Shown here: piece after piece, positions 18,352 through 26,693 of the stretch | How the letters are laid out: every line of letters begins with the position of its first letter | Position numbering within the stretch: the stretch's first letter is position 1 | NCBI RefSeq assembly: GCF_014189455.1 | Contig: NZ_CP050296.1 | Location: 5,948,001-6,012,000 of the forward strand | Direction: 5' to 3' | Length of the DNA: 64,000 nucleotides | Source of the DNA: Mesorhizobium huakuii | GTDB taxonomy: Bacteria; Pseudomonadota; Alphaproteobacteria; Rhizobiales; Rhizobiaceae | The notes under the pieces: generated by a model | What the model saw: the letters and a program-made list of their open reading frames with translations, nothing else | Database searches by the model: none | Told to the model about the DNA's origin: nothing | Position numbers and translations under genes: made by a program

Positions 18352-18987
18352 TCAAAATGGAGGAGTCTGCTTGGAAGGAACCTTTGTCGGGTCGGGCACA
18401 TCGCCTGTCTTGGTCTGATCCAACTGCTTAGCTGCAACTATCTTATCCGAGAGAATTTGATCTGCGACGTTGACCCTTCCGAAAACGTAGCCAATTATCG
18501 CGCCTAGCAAGCTGAACACTGGAGCTGTTTGTTGATCGGAATATCCCGCAACAATTAGAAATAGCGACGCGAATATAACCGTTAGAATAACGAACGATTT
18601 TTGAAAATCAGGCGTGAAGCCGGTTCTCCAAGCAATCGCAGTCAGGATTAACGTCATGCATATTAGCAGAACGACGGTGCATGCCGTAAGGTAAATCTCC
18701 CAAGGGTGCTTCGTCGAATAGTAGGTCGTTCCATTCGACTTAAATGTCTCAATGACTTTAGGAGGTTGCTGTACGCCCGCTGACTGATCGGTGCCGGTGG
18801 TGGCAGCCTTGGTAGTTTCGGTCTTTTGACTGTTGGGAGGCGGGTTATCCCGACTTTCAGTCTGCGCGAAAACTTGCTGGGTCTCGAGAGGGGGACTTGC
18901 CATGGCATGGACTGTTAGTGAACTGAAAAAGAGGATCGAGACGAAAAGCATTGCCAGCGCCCATACACCCGGAAAGGGCTTTCTCAT
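18352..18987 (-). CDS. Membrane protein, about four TM segments
   Basis: A 211-aa protein: an N-terminal signal or membrane segment (WALAMLFVSILFFSSLTV), a ~60-residue Pro/Thr/Gln-rich periplasmic stretch, then three membrane segments (IYLTACTVVLLICMTLIL; SFVILTVIFASLFLIVAGY; PVFSLLGAIIGYVFG), and a Lys/Pro-rich tail. Its ATG overlaps the amidase stop as ATGA, so the two are translationally coupled. No family recognised. Coupling to a peptidoglycan amidase suggests a holin-like, anchoring or protective role; unproven. Confidence 0.65.
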   Translation of the reverse strand: MRKPFPGVWALAMLFVSILFFSSLTVHAMASPPLETQQVFAQTESRDNPPPNSQKTETTKAATTGTDQSAGVQQPPKVIETFKSNGTTYYSTKHPWEIYLTACTVVLLICMTLILTAIAWRTGFTPDFQKSFVILTVIFASLFLIVAGYSDQQTAPVFSLLGAIIGYVFGRVNVADQILSDKIVAAKQLDQTKTGDVPDPTKVPSKQTPPF

Positions 18988-20300
18988 GAGATGGCCTCCA
19001 ACGAGGAAGCCCAGTCCCTGACACCTCGGAGATAGGCTCTTGCGAGGCCTGCCTCTCCGACTGCCGCTACCTTTAGACAGTCGCCTTTGTTCGAGCCAAA
19101 GAACGGTTCGATCAAGACGGTCGGCACGTTGGCGAGCGCGCTGACTGATCCATAGCCTCGATCTCCGGGTTGTAGGGGTTGCAGGCCATTGCCATTTTTC
19201 AGTGGCAGGCCGAGAAGGGATTGGATCTGGAGCGCCAATGGTCGGGCAAGGACCTGCGCGGCGCCGTTGCCGGCGCGAAACAAGACCATTGATCCAGTGG
19301 CTTCGGGGCTCGCGCTGTTAAAGTGCAATTCGATCGCGCAATCAGCGCCCCAAGTTTGCACCTCACTGTATACCTGCGCTATCTCGGAAGAATAGCTGCC
19401 TTGGCTCACGCGAATGAACTTCTTCCCGATCACATTGTAGTGAGGGGACTCAGCGACAATTTGGTCCGCAACGACGCCGTTATACGCGAATTCACTTCTC
19501 GAAATCGGCGATACCGCAGCTGAGCCGGTACTCACGCTATTGTGGCCGACAACCACGGCGAGGCGGATATTCTTTGTTCCGAGTGGGGCGTCGCTAGGTA
19601 GAGTTGCCGCTGGCTTCGGCGGCTCCGAAGCGGCCGGCGCTTGGCTGCCACTGAGAAATGATCGGGCCTCATCAAACAGCGACAGGACCTTTATGACGTA
19701 GTTCGCATCCGCAGCATAATTCGGCGCGATAAGCCTGATGTAACCTGCGGCGTCGTCATTAAATTGGTTCCATCCCTCGTACGGGCCGCTCTCTATGAAA
19801 TGCCAATATCCGGCGATGAAGGCACGGAGCGAAGAGAACAGGCAGTAAACCGTGTCCTCATTGTCAGATCCCGTGTAGTCCACAGGGCTCGCATACCCTT
19901 CCATTCGGGCGCGATATTTTATCCCCCCGAAATTAAGGGCCTTTACAGCTAAATCGCTGTTCCCGCGGTTTGATTCCAAAATCCACTGCGACAGCGACGC
20001 AACCTTTAGCTCGAAGGGTACAGAATCATAGGCTTTGTATTCAGCAATGAGATCGCCCCACTTCGGGCCGACTGATTTTGGCGGTTCAGAATTGCCACTA
20101 GCGGGGATCGGGGTGGCTTGAGGTGTTGAACCGGGATCGTCTTCGCTAGCTCCGGCTGGATCGTCAGGGTAAGAAACCCGAATGGCGTATGATCCGCCGT
20201 CTTCGACAATTTCGACCGTGGCACCATCGTCGGTAAACATTTTCGCCCTGGTCTGCGCCTCGGCCAGCGAAAATCCTTTGTAGATGCGAACTGTTGCCAC
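18984..20300 (-). CDS. Bifunctional cell-wall hydrolase: glucosaminidase-like plus N-acetylmuramoyl-L-alanine amidase
   Basis: A 438-aa protein with three parts. Residues ~1-45 resemble a SPOR-type fold (GFSLAEAQTRAKMFTDDGA). Residues ~85-215 match the FlgJ-type glucosaminidase domain (WILESNRGNSDLAVKALNFG, with a candidate catalytic Glu). Residues ~245-438 match Amidase_3, with VVVGHN and AIELHFNSAS as zinc histidines and VLIEPFFGS as the Glu. It would cut both glycan strands and peptide stems of peptidoglycan. No signal peptide is seen, which is odd for a periplasmic enzyme; export would need the cluster's membrane proteins, lysis, or a secretion system. It is coupled by ATGA to the membrane-protein gene. 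Confidence 0.8.
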   Translation of the reverse strand: MATVRIYKGFSLAEAQTRAKMFTDDGATVEIVEDGGSYAIRVSYPDDPAGASEDDPGSTPQATPIPASGNSEPPKSVGPKWGDLIAEYKAYDSVPFELKVASLSQWILESNRGNSDLAVKALNFGGIKYRARMEGYASPVDYTGSDNEDTVYCLFSSLRAFIAGYWHFIESGPYEGWNQFNDDAAGYIRLIAPNYAADANYVIKVLSLFDEARSFLSGSQAPAASEPPKPAATLPSDAPLGTKNIRLAVVVGHNSVSTGSAAVSPISRSEFAYNGVVADQIVAESPHYNVIGKKFIRVSQGSYSSEIAQVYSEVQTWGADCAIELHFNSASPEATGSMVLFRAGNGAAQVLARPLALQIQSLLGLPLKNGNGLQPLQPGDRGYGSVSALANVPTVLIEPFFGSNKGDCLKVAAVGEAGLARAYLRGVRDWASSLEAIS

Positions 20301-20309
20301 GACACTCTC

Positions 20310-21227
20310 CTACTGCAACGCTATCGTCTTCGGCTTACACGGTGTGCTTTTCAGGTATAGGTTGGCGCAGGAAACAAGCGCCCCTCGTGCCGAGGTGTAA
20401 GAATTTGATTGTATAACCACCATTAGTTCTGCGGGGGTGACGAATAGAGATTTGAGATATCTGCGCCGATCTTGGTCAATATTACCGGACGGTCCGTTAG
20501 GATATAAGAAAGTTATCAAGCGCTGATAATTTGAGTCCGTCGATGGGGTCGCGGCCAACACCACCTGCGCCTTCTCGTCAGATGAAGCCAAGGCGCGCTC
20601 TCCCACATCATGGGAAATATTGATCTGTGCGCTAGCCATTGTTCCTGCTTGATAATACACTTCCAAATCCGACATGGCGAGAGCCAGTGAATACTGAGAA
20701 GCAGGTAGGCTAAGTCGCTGATAAATCCGCGTTGCTGCGCGATTTCGGTCAATTTCCATCTGGCTTTCAAGGAGCTGAACTGTCTTGCCTAAAAAGACCT
20801 TCTGTTCATAGGCAGCTTGTGTACCAGTCAGGCCAGCGGCAACGCTGGTGAGAATATTCTTGGTGCCTACTGGGGCGATCAGCGTCGACGTTTGAGTGAG
20901 CGCGATATTTGCGACGGAACCTGCAACGTCGAGTTGGCTGCTATCTGTCTGGAGTCGTCGTTCGAACTCGGAAAAATTTAGGTCTATGGCATACATGCGC
21001 GCCGCAACATAATTATTGCGGTATGAGACTTGTTGATCATCAGACAACGAGAAGTAGGACCGGAAATCTGGAGATCCAAAATCCCTTTTGAAATCAGCTA
21101 CTTCTTCATTTACGGAAAATACGCGCGGAGGGCTTCCCGTGTAAATAGGGGAGCATCCGCTGATCACGCATACTAGGAAAAGAGTGGAAAACAGGCACAA
21201 AAACCCGCGATCCGAAGATGACCGCAT
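20310..21227 (-). CDS. Outer-membrane or periplasmic lipoprotein
   Basis: A 305-aa protein with a lipoprotein signal peptide ending in the lipobox VISGC (Cys25). The mature part is mostly helical and rich in Gln, Ser and Thr (QLDVAGSVANIALTQTSTLI; AAGLTGTQAAYEQKVFLGK). No family recognised. It ends 9 bases before the hydrolase gene and is in the same orientation, so it belongs to the cell-wall hydrolase cluster. Confidence 0.7.
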   Translation of the reverse strand: MRSSSDRGFLCLFSTLFLVCVISGCSPIYTGSPPRVFSVNEEVADFKRDFGSPDFRSYFSLSDDQQVSYRNNYVAARMYAIDLNFSEFERRLQTDSSQLDVAGSVANIALTQTSTLIAPVGTKNILTSVAAGLTGTQAAYEQKVFLGKTVQLLESQMEIDRNRAATRIYQRLSLPASQYSLALAMSDLEVYYQAGTMASAQINISHDVGERALASSDEKAQVVLAATPSTDSNYQRLITFLYPNGPSGNIDQDRRRYLKSLFVTPAELMVVIQSNSYTSARGALVSCANLYLKSTPCKPKTIALQ

Positions 21228-21331
21228 GACGCAAACTCCCCCAAAGCCGAAGGCAGATTACGTCTTCTTAAGGATTTATCAATCTTTTTCTTCAGGCGAA
21301 ATGTTGGTCGTTCTGATGACGTTCCTACGGG

Positions 21332-21460
21332 CTAATTGGCAGGACGTTTCCGTCCTAATAGTTTCGAGAATACTGCAACCCAAAAACGGTGGTCACCGTT
21401 GCGCCCGTCAAAGTGTGCCGTCAAGGCGCAATGGGCCGCAGCAGTAGCCGCGTTCGGCCC
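21332..21460 (-). pseudogene. Remnant paralogue of the small protein at 16241-16492
   Basis: This 43-codon frame, without a usable start, encodes AAHCALTAHFDGRNGDHRFW, then VAVFSKL. That matches AGAHCALAAHFDGRERDYRF, then WFAVFTKL of the 16.2-kb gene, on the same strand about 5 kb away. The match ends before the N-terminus, so it is a decayed duplicate. Confidence 0.7.
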
Positions 21461-21471
21461 ACGAACAAAAG

Positions 21472-21495
21472 GCCGCCAACCCAAGGGTTGACGGC
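21472..21495 (-). terminator. Terminator-like hairpin after the lysozyme gene
   Basis: GCCGtCAACCC and GGGTTGgCGGC pair with one mismatch around a two-base loop, and CCTTTTGTT follows on the minus strand. It lies 25 bases after the stop of the lysozyme gene. Confidence 0.6.
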
Positions 21496-21519
21496 TAAAT
21501 AGCCCTCAACGTTACCAGT

Positions 21520-22677
21520 TTATACCGGCGTGCCGTCTGGATTGAACCGGATCCGCAAATCGTCTGTGGGCTCATCGACATCGACGATTTCATCCAGCCG
21601 AGGGCTGTTGAAATCATTACCTGCATTCAGCGCCGCGATTTGCAGCATACTGTTTGCGTTTGTGTCCGCTCTCAGGAAGTACTCGACGGCCGTTTGACCA
21701 TGGCCGGAAGCGTATCGGATTCGAGGACAATAATTGGTCTGATTGTCTGCTATCAGCATTTCATCGCTGTCGAGGCACTTGACCACAAGATAGATGTGGT
21801 CCGCCCCGGCGGGTTTCGTGTTGTCAAAACAAACCGCTACGTCGCCAGGCTTTTGGCCTCCCACCTTCACCCTGGCCCAACCGCGGGTCTTCTCAAGGTA
21901 TTTGGCCAACGCACCCGCACCTCGCTCCATAGGCACGTTGATGTCTGCAGCATTCAAGAAACAACATAGCGTGGCAGCGCAGGCATTGTGAGAGGTCGCT
22001 TCACCATAGATTGGTATCATTGCCTCCTTGCCCTGCTCACGGATCGCTTCGCATTTCTGCGGGTCCGAAGCGACACTCACAAGTTTAGCAATCTTGCTGG
22101 CGTCACCCGACGCCACTGCAATGTTCCCACCGGCAAGCGCAAGCATGAAGCGCATGGGGTGTTCATTTAGGATCGCCTCCACCCTTTCTGGAGTAATGAG
22201 GGCCTTGTTGAGATGGTCGCCTGCGTAGTAGGTCTCGCCTCGCTCGATCCAGCGGTGAGCACCCTGGCAGGCCTCGAGTACCGGGAATGAAGCCCATTCC
22301 TGAGCCAACGCCAGGCCAAACGCCACAACGGACAGCTTGCCCGACGCAAATTTTTCGTAGCCGCGCCGGTCCAGTAGCGCATATCCCAGACGGTCCTGCA
22401 GGTCGGGACTGAATTTCTCGGTTCCCGTCAAAGACTCGGAAATTTTCAAGCTTTTCAGGGTCTGGTTCATGAACTGGTAGCGACCGGCGGCCGACGATCC
22501 ATAGGCCTTGCTCCAACCTGGCCCAGCCGCGATCACCTCGGAAATGGTCATTGAGGTGAGTTTCTTAGGCAAGTGCTTTTGATTGTTACCGAAGATGACG
22601 TCGTAGCCTTTTGGTGCTTCGGTGTTGCCAATGAGGTCCAATAGTTTAGCTGCGCTACTCGGTATCGACGCGTCCAT
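21520..22677 (-). CDS. Muramidase (GH104/lambda R-like) fused to a Cys peptidase-like amidase domain
   Basis: A 385-aa protein. Residues ~5-190 fit the lambda R/GH104 lysozyme family: KLLDLIGNTEAPKGYDVIFG, LPKKLTSMT, SSAAGRYQFMNQTL and FSPDLQDRLGYALLDRRGY. Residues ~235-360 look like an NlpC/CHAP-type amidase, with candidate nucleophile Cys in SHNACAATL and candidate His in ADHIYLVV. It would cut glycan strands and peptide cross-links. The ATG at 22677 has a GGGGGGAG ribosome site; an upstream start lacks one. No signal peptide is present, as in phage endolysins and effectors. It heads the minus-strand hydrolase cluster, separated from the lipoprotein gene by a terminator-like hairpin. Confidence 0.82.
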   Translation of the reverse strand: MDASIPSSAAKLLDLIGNTEAPKGYDVIFGNNQKHLPKKLTSMTISEVIAAGPGWSKAYGSSAAGRYQFMNQTLKSLKISESLTGTEKFSPDLQDRLGYALLDRRGYEKFASGKLSVVAFGLALAQEWASFPVLEACQGAHRWIERGETYYAGDHLNKALITPERVEAILNEHPMRFMLALAGGNIAVASGDASKIAKLVSVASDPQKCEAIREQGKEAMIPIYGEATSHNACAATLCCFLNAADINVPMERGAGALAKYLEKTRGWARVKVGGQKPGDVAVCFDNTKPAGADHIYLVVKCLDSDEMLIADNQTNYCPRIRYASGHGQTAVEYFLRADTNANSMLQIAALNAGNDFNSPRLDEIVDVDEPTDDLRIRFNPDGTPV

Positions 22678-22919
22678 GGTCTCCCCCCATTGGAACAAAA
22701 TCGTCCACCTACACTTTAGTGGCCGCAGTATTGGTAGACTGAATTTTTAAAGATGGCGAATCATAAATGGGGGTTCTCGTGTAGGATTCACGGTCAACTT
22801 CGGAGGCTGTCGCCAACAGACAGAAATTTGCGTTCTTATCGGCCGGCTACATGGCGAAGGCAAAGACATCACTGAAAAAAGAGCCGTGCTCCGGGTAGCG
22901 TGGTACTGATCAGCGCACC

Positions 22920-23093
22920 ATGCGTTGGCTGGGAAGCAGTTTTCCAGGCGAGATAGACGAGTTGCTTGACGGTGGAGATTTCGAGTCCAGCAATGATCCC
23001 GATACGCCACTAAGCGTATGGTACGGCGGCATGATGGAAGCTTGCAAGCATCCAGACTATGTTATCGCGAAGCTGAAGGGCCATGCTCAATAG
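22920..23093 (+). CDS. Possible small hypothetical protein
   Basis: A 57-aa frame from ATG at 22920 (MRWLGSSFPGEIDELLDGGD; later SVWYGGMMEACKHPDYVIAK). The composition looks protein-like, but there is no clear ribosome site and no recognised family. It may be a fragment of a larger gene lost upstream. Confidence 0.35.
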   Translation: MRWLGSSFPGEIDELLDGGDFESSNDPDTPLSVWYGGMMEACKHPDYVIAKLKGHAQ

Positions 23094-23248
23094 CCTCGAC
23101 ATTCGGGTTCAGGCCGGCGTTGCGCGCGGTCCACAGCCATATGCAACAATTAGCACCGCTCAAAGTAGGCCAGGATCTATTGAAAGTGCGCTAATTGGCG
23201 ATACTCTGAGGGAAGGGCGGCCGGGCTCCTCACTACCGAAGCGAGACT

Positions 23249-23527
23249 ATGGATGAAAAACAGATCGCGCCAGCCATTGTAACAGAGGTTCCTTGGTCGG
23301 AAAGTCTGACCGCTTATGACGACAAGCATTTCGAGCTCTATTTGAAGCTCATGGATGCTTGCGCCGACAGTGCCAGCGAAGAAGAGATGGCACAGGACAT
23401 ATTGGGTCTCGATCCGGTGAAAGAGCCAATCCGCGCCCGTAAGGCCCTTCGCAGTCATCTCAAACGAGTGCTCTGGTTTATGCATAAGGGCTACAAGGAA
23501 CTCCTTCCAAGCCAGGCGCCCCAATAA
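23249..23527 (+). CDS. DUF2285-like DNA-binding domain protein
   Basis: A 92-aa protein. Residues ~27-88 follow the DUF2285 pattern: a LYLKLMDACADSASEEEMAQ helix pair, an ILGLDPV turn, and the C-terminal RKALRSHLKRVLWFMHKGYK helix ending in ELL. DUF2285 proteins are common in rhizobial and sphingomonad mobile elements and are annotated as DNA-binding. No partner regulator is next to it. The start ATG at 23249 lacks a strong ribosome site but gives a full domain. Confidence 0.65.
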   Translation: MDEKQIAPAIVTEVPWSESLTAYDDKHFELYLKLMDACADSASEEEMAQDILGLDPVKEPIRARKALRSHLKRVLWFMHKGYKELLPSQAPQ

Positions 23528-23562
23528 CCATGGCGCTGCGCTCGTTTGGCGGCGCATCACAC

Positions 23563-23727
23563 GGCGCCCTTCGCCGGGGGCGGTCAGTCCCGCGTCCCGC
23601 CTGCGGCGGCGCTATGCTGACGCTCCTTAGGCCGCCCTGTTGAACCGGTCTCAGGGCCGCGAACTTTCTCCAGCACCGATCTGACTTGATCCCGCTGGCG
23701 GGCATCTCGGTGCTTCCGCCCTGTACT
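23563..23727 (+). repeat. Leader repeat, copy A
   Basis: A ~165-bp sequence beginning GGCGCCCTTCGCCGGGGGCG and ending near CGGTGCTTCCGCC. It is nearly identical to copies at 25260-25429 and 36752-36920; copy C directly precedes the ParB-like gene. Here no gene follows, so it is an orphan leader copy. Confidence 0.85.
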
Positions 23728-24164
23728 CCTTTGTTTGCTTTGGTTGGGAGAGGTGCGCGCAGCACTCTCTCTCCACTACGCCCGCCCACCGCGAGGTTGC
23801 GGTCGAAAGGCGTTAGATTCAGAACCAGATTCCCGCTCCAGCCACGATCTAGGCGGACTTCGAACAATTGCCCTCCCAAGAAATTGGGAGGGGTCGCAGT
23901 GGCTTGATCTGTTGATCGGGACGATGCACGCGTTAGGAAAAGAAGTTAACTGACTGAAATATATTAGTCTTCACCGCGAGATGTCGGTTCAGATGTTGCG
24001 CGTTTAAAAAATTAAATCGGGGACGAATTGTGGATTGACGGCTTGTTACGCTTGATCAAAAGACGTGAACGCGCTCAGGTGGTAGTAGACAGACGCATGG
24101 TGATTCGGGTCGCCTATAGAGCGCTTCCTGTATCGCCGTGCAATATACGCAAGGGGCATACAGC

Positions 24165-24287
24165 ATGGCGAAGATCCTTATTGGCGGGCTCTCAGCAACG
24201 AGAGCCCAGATACGCCAGATGAACTCCACGCACCGGCGCTCGAGAAAGGGGCGCATCCTCGGAAATCATGGCACCCTACCGCGCTGA
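24165..24287 (+). CDS. Possible 40-aa basic peptide
   Basis: An ATG preceded by AAGGGG opens a 40-codon frame encoding MAKILIGGLSATRAQIRQMN and then an Arg-rich stretch. A strong terminator follows 60 bases downstream. The ribosome site and terminator are the only support. Confidence 0.3.
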   Translation: MAKILIGGLSATRAQIRQMNSTHRRSRKGRILGNHGTLPR

Positions 24288-24346
24288 TCAGATCCAGATA
24301 TCGGCATCTGTCGCCGTCCCTCTGACGGACAGACAATTGCTGAGTC

Positions 24347-24383
24347 AAAAAAGCCGTGCTCCTGGCTTGGAGCGCGGCTTTTT
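24347..24383. terminator. Bidirectional rho-independent terminator
   Basis: AAAAAAGCCGtGCTCC pairs with GGAGCgCGGCTTTTTT with one mismatch around a short loop. An A-run on one side and a T-run on the other allow termination in both directions. Confidence 0.85.
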
Positions 24384-24571
24384 TATTTCAAACCAGATGG
24401 AGGTTCGCACCAGACAATAGAGACACGCGTGGCCGCTGGCGATGATGCGGCGAGGCGGAGAATGAAGAGACCCGCCGCTCACGCGACGGGTCCCCAGTTC
24501 TCCAAGATGCCGATGGGTGAGGTTTAGCCGCCTAGACACCCATCGGCTTGGCTCCAGGAGAGGTATTCTCC

Positions 24572-24844
24572 ATGCGAGATGATGTCACATGGAAACTCAT
24601 GTTGGCGCATCTGCTGACGACCCTGAGCTGCACGGAAGTCGTTGTAGGCTCCCTGAACATGGACCCTGACATGGTGCATCTGCTCCACGTCATGAAGGAG
24701 TCGGTGTTCGGCATGCAGGTCATGGCCGAGGTGCTCCATCATTATGGTCCGGTCTACGGACCGAAGTTGAAGCGAGTGCTGCTTGCGCGGAAGATCAAGC
24801 GCATGCGGGTCATTCGCCGGAAACGGAACCTGGATCGCCGCTGA
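24572..24844 (+). CDS. Small hypothetical protein with basic C-terminus
   Basis: A 90-aa protein. The first ~65 residues are helical, Met- and Leu-rich (WKLMLAHLLTTLSCTEVVVG; MVHLLHVMKESVFGMQVMAE), and the last ~20 are strongly basic (KIKRMRVIRRKRNLDRR). The ATG at 24572 follows a GGAGAGG ribosome site by 8 bases. The gene lies alone behind a terminator. No family recognised; the basic tail could bind nucleic acid. Confidence 0.5.
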   Translation: MRDDVTWKLMLAHLLTTLSCTEVVVGSLNMDPDMVHLLHVMKESVFGMQVMAEVLHHYGPVYGPKLKRVLLARKIKRMRVIRRKRNLDRR

Positions 24845-25259
24845 CGGCGACCAGAACGGTCCTCTGCGGTCGGGGCGTTACGGCGTCCCGGCTGCGCATT
24901 TACGTTCACGTAAATAATGTTCTCTTTATGTCCCTCTGGCAAGGGGCTTAAGGCGCCTTGTGCGTGACCGAAATCCGGCACGACAGGTATCCTAGAACCC
25001 CCTGGCAGCATGTCCGCCACTCCTCCTGGGGAATTTCTGCGGTAATTGACCGGGCAAGTCAACGGACTGACGCTTGCTGCAAGACATGGGGACAGTCCAC
25101 GAGGACAGCGGTGATAACTCACCCGGCACGATCGGACGGCATTGACCTGTCTATAGTGGGTCCACTGACCACTCGACGCTACCTGCTGATCTATATCGTG
25201 CAAGACCGCGGGACTCGGCGCATATATCGCGGCAATCGGCCGATACCAATTGCCGGTGT
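24845..25259. other. Intergenic region, no gene seen
   Basis: About 415 bases. Frames on both strands have atypical composition and no ribosome sites, so none is called. Confidence 0.4.
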
Positions 25260-25429
25260 GGCGCCCTTCGCCGGGGGCGGTCAGTCCCGCGTCCCGCCTG
25301 CGGCGGCGCTATGCTGACGCTCCTTAGGCCGCCCTGTTGAACCGGTCTCAGGGCCGCGAACTTTCTCCAGCACCGATCTGACTTGATCCCGCTGGCGGGC
25401 ATCTCGGTGCTTCCGCCTTGTACGCCCTT
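25260..25429 (+). repeat. Leader repeat, copy B
   Basis: Begins GGCGCCCTTCGCCGGGGGCG, as copy A does, and is almost base-identical to it through TGCTTCCGCC. Weaker similarity to copy C continues to about 25535 (GGCCGTCTCTCCCC). No ParB-like gene follows. The next gene, a broken one, starts 360 bases on. Confidence 0.85.
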
Positions 25430-25787
25430 CTTTGTTAGGTCCGCTTCGCGGGACGGCTACGCCGACATAGATGTGCCTTGCGGCACGTTGGTTGTGACGG
25501 GAAAGGGCGCGCGGCCGTCTCTCCCCACAAGCCGGCGCTGGCGACGTTCCCAATCCTTCGCTTTGCTCTGGGTTGGTCTAACGTCAAATTGATACTAATG
25601 GCCCCAGCCTCAGTTGGCAGCACAGATTTCTCCTCAGTAGGAAATGCTAGCCGAACTCTTGAGGCGCATTACAAAGTTTTAATATACGCCGCCCTTTAAA
25701 AACCATTTTCCTACATCTACTTGATTTAACAGACTACCAGTTGCGTTGCAGTGCATACGGCTTCCTTTCAACCTAATGAGGACCAGA

Positions 25788-26560
25788 ATGCCTAGCTTTG
25801 CGCTTTCCCGCACTACTCCTGATTTTTCGACACAGGCCCTTGAGCCGAGCCTGAAGATCGATCACCACCATCATCATTCGCAGAAAGCGTCCGTGTCGGG
25901 TGCGTTGCAGCAAAACGAGTCTCTCTATCAAAGGCTTCGGCGGAAACTGTCGTGGGGCACTGTCGCCAACGTGGCCAAAGGAGGGGCTTGGGCGACGGGA
26001 GGAACAATCGCAGCGTTTTCAGTTGCCCTGAACTTCGTACCCGTCTGGGTGCTTCCGACCGTCAACGCCGCCGCGGCTGCGGTCCACCTCCAGGGCCTTT
26101 GGGAAGGGGTGACTAATGAGCCGAGAAATAACGCCCCGGACCAGGGGGCGCTAAAATCTCGTATGAAATACAACTACGAATTTCAGTTGATGGGGCTTGA
26201 CCGCGCAGGTGGGGTCATGGGTCGTTTCAGGACCGATGTGAGCCCACAGGCTCACATTTCAGAACCTGACGGCGAATGGTGGCAGTTGCGCGGCATTTCG
26301 GATGGAACCGTTGCTGACCTGACCATTTCCGATAGCGATGGATATGTCCTTGAAACATCCACGTCGTCAAGGACTCCAATGCCGAAGGGGTGATTTGGGC
26401 GGGCCATATTACTGCCTACGATACCAGCATCTCAAAGGAAGGCTTGATCCAATCCCCTATTCTGATCAACTCGAACATCCAAGATGCGAAGACGAAGACA
26501 CTTCTCGATCCTTACCTCAACGACCCGAGCGTGCTGGTCAAACCTCACTCGGGGCCTTGA
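25788..26560 (+). pseudogene. His-rich, membrane-segment protein gene with a -1 frameshift
   Basis: The first frame runs from ATG 25788 to about 26355. The second, in another frame, encodes IHVVKDSNAEGVIWAGHITA and ends SVLVKPHSGP at 26560. Adding one A in the AAA at 26353-26355 joins them into 257 aa (258 codons exactly). The N-terminal region has a natural HHHHH run at residues ~26-30 and a hydrophobic segment (TIAAFSVALNFVPVWVLPTV). The second half is soluble and beta-rich. No family recognised. It converges with the T1SS fusion-protein gene. Confidence 0.6.
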
Positions 26561-26628
26561 ACAAAACAGCATCAGAGACGAGCTCAATCGACATTGATAC
26601 TCTTGAACCCACGACGCGTGATCAGAAT

Positions 26629-26693
26629 GGCGCCCTTCGCCGGGGGCGGTCGGTCCACATCCCGCCTACGGCGGCGCTGTCGCTACCGCTCCA
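26629..26693 (+). repeat. Leader repeat, partial copy D
   Basis: Only the first ~65 bases of the leader repeat are present (GGCGCCCTTCGCCGGGGGCG start). The match fades into the last codons of the T1SS fusion-protein gene, whose stop lies at 26683-26685 inside the copy. This suggests a recombination breakpoint at the end of the secretion locus. Confidence 0.7.

Larger units (their letters stand above)
23728..24571. other. Gene-poor stretch with hairpins
   Basis: No substantial gene seen. A perfect inverted repeat CCCTCCCAA/TTGGGAGGG lies at 23871-23892. A tiny frame and a terminator are listed separately. The left part resembles a decayed extension of the leader repeat. Confidence 0.4.

Noticed and set aside
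24754..25203. 149-codon minus-strand frame
   Set aside because: It has no ribosome site, odd composition, and overlaps the more plausible gene at 24572-24844.
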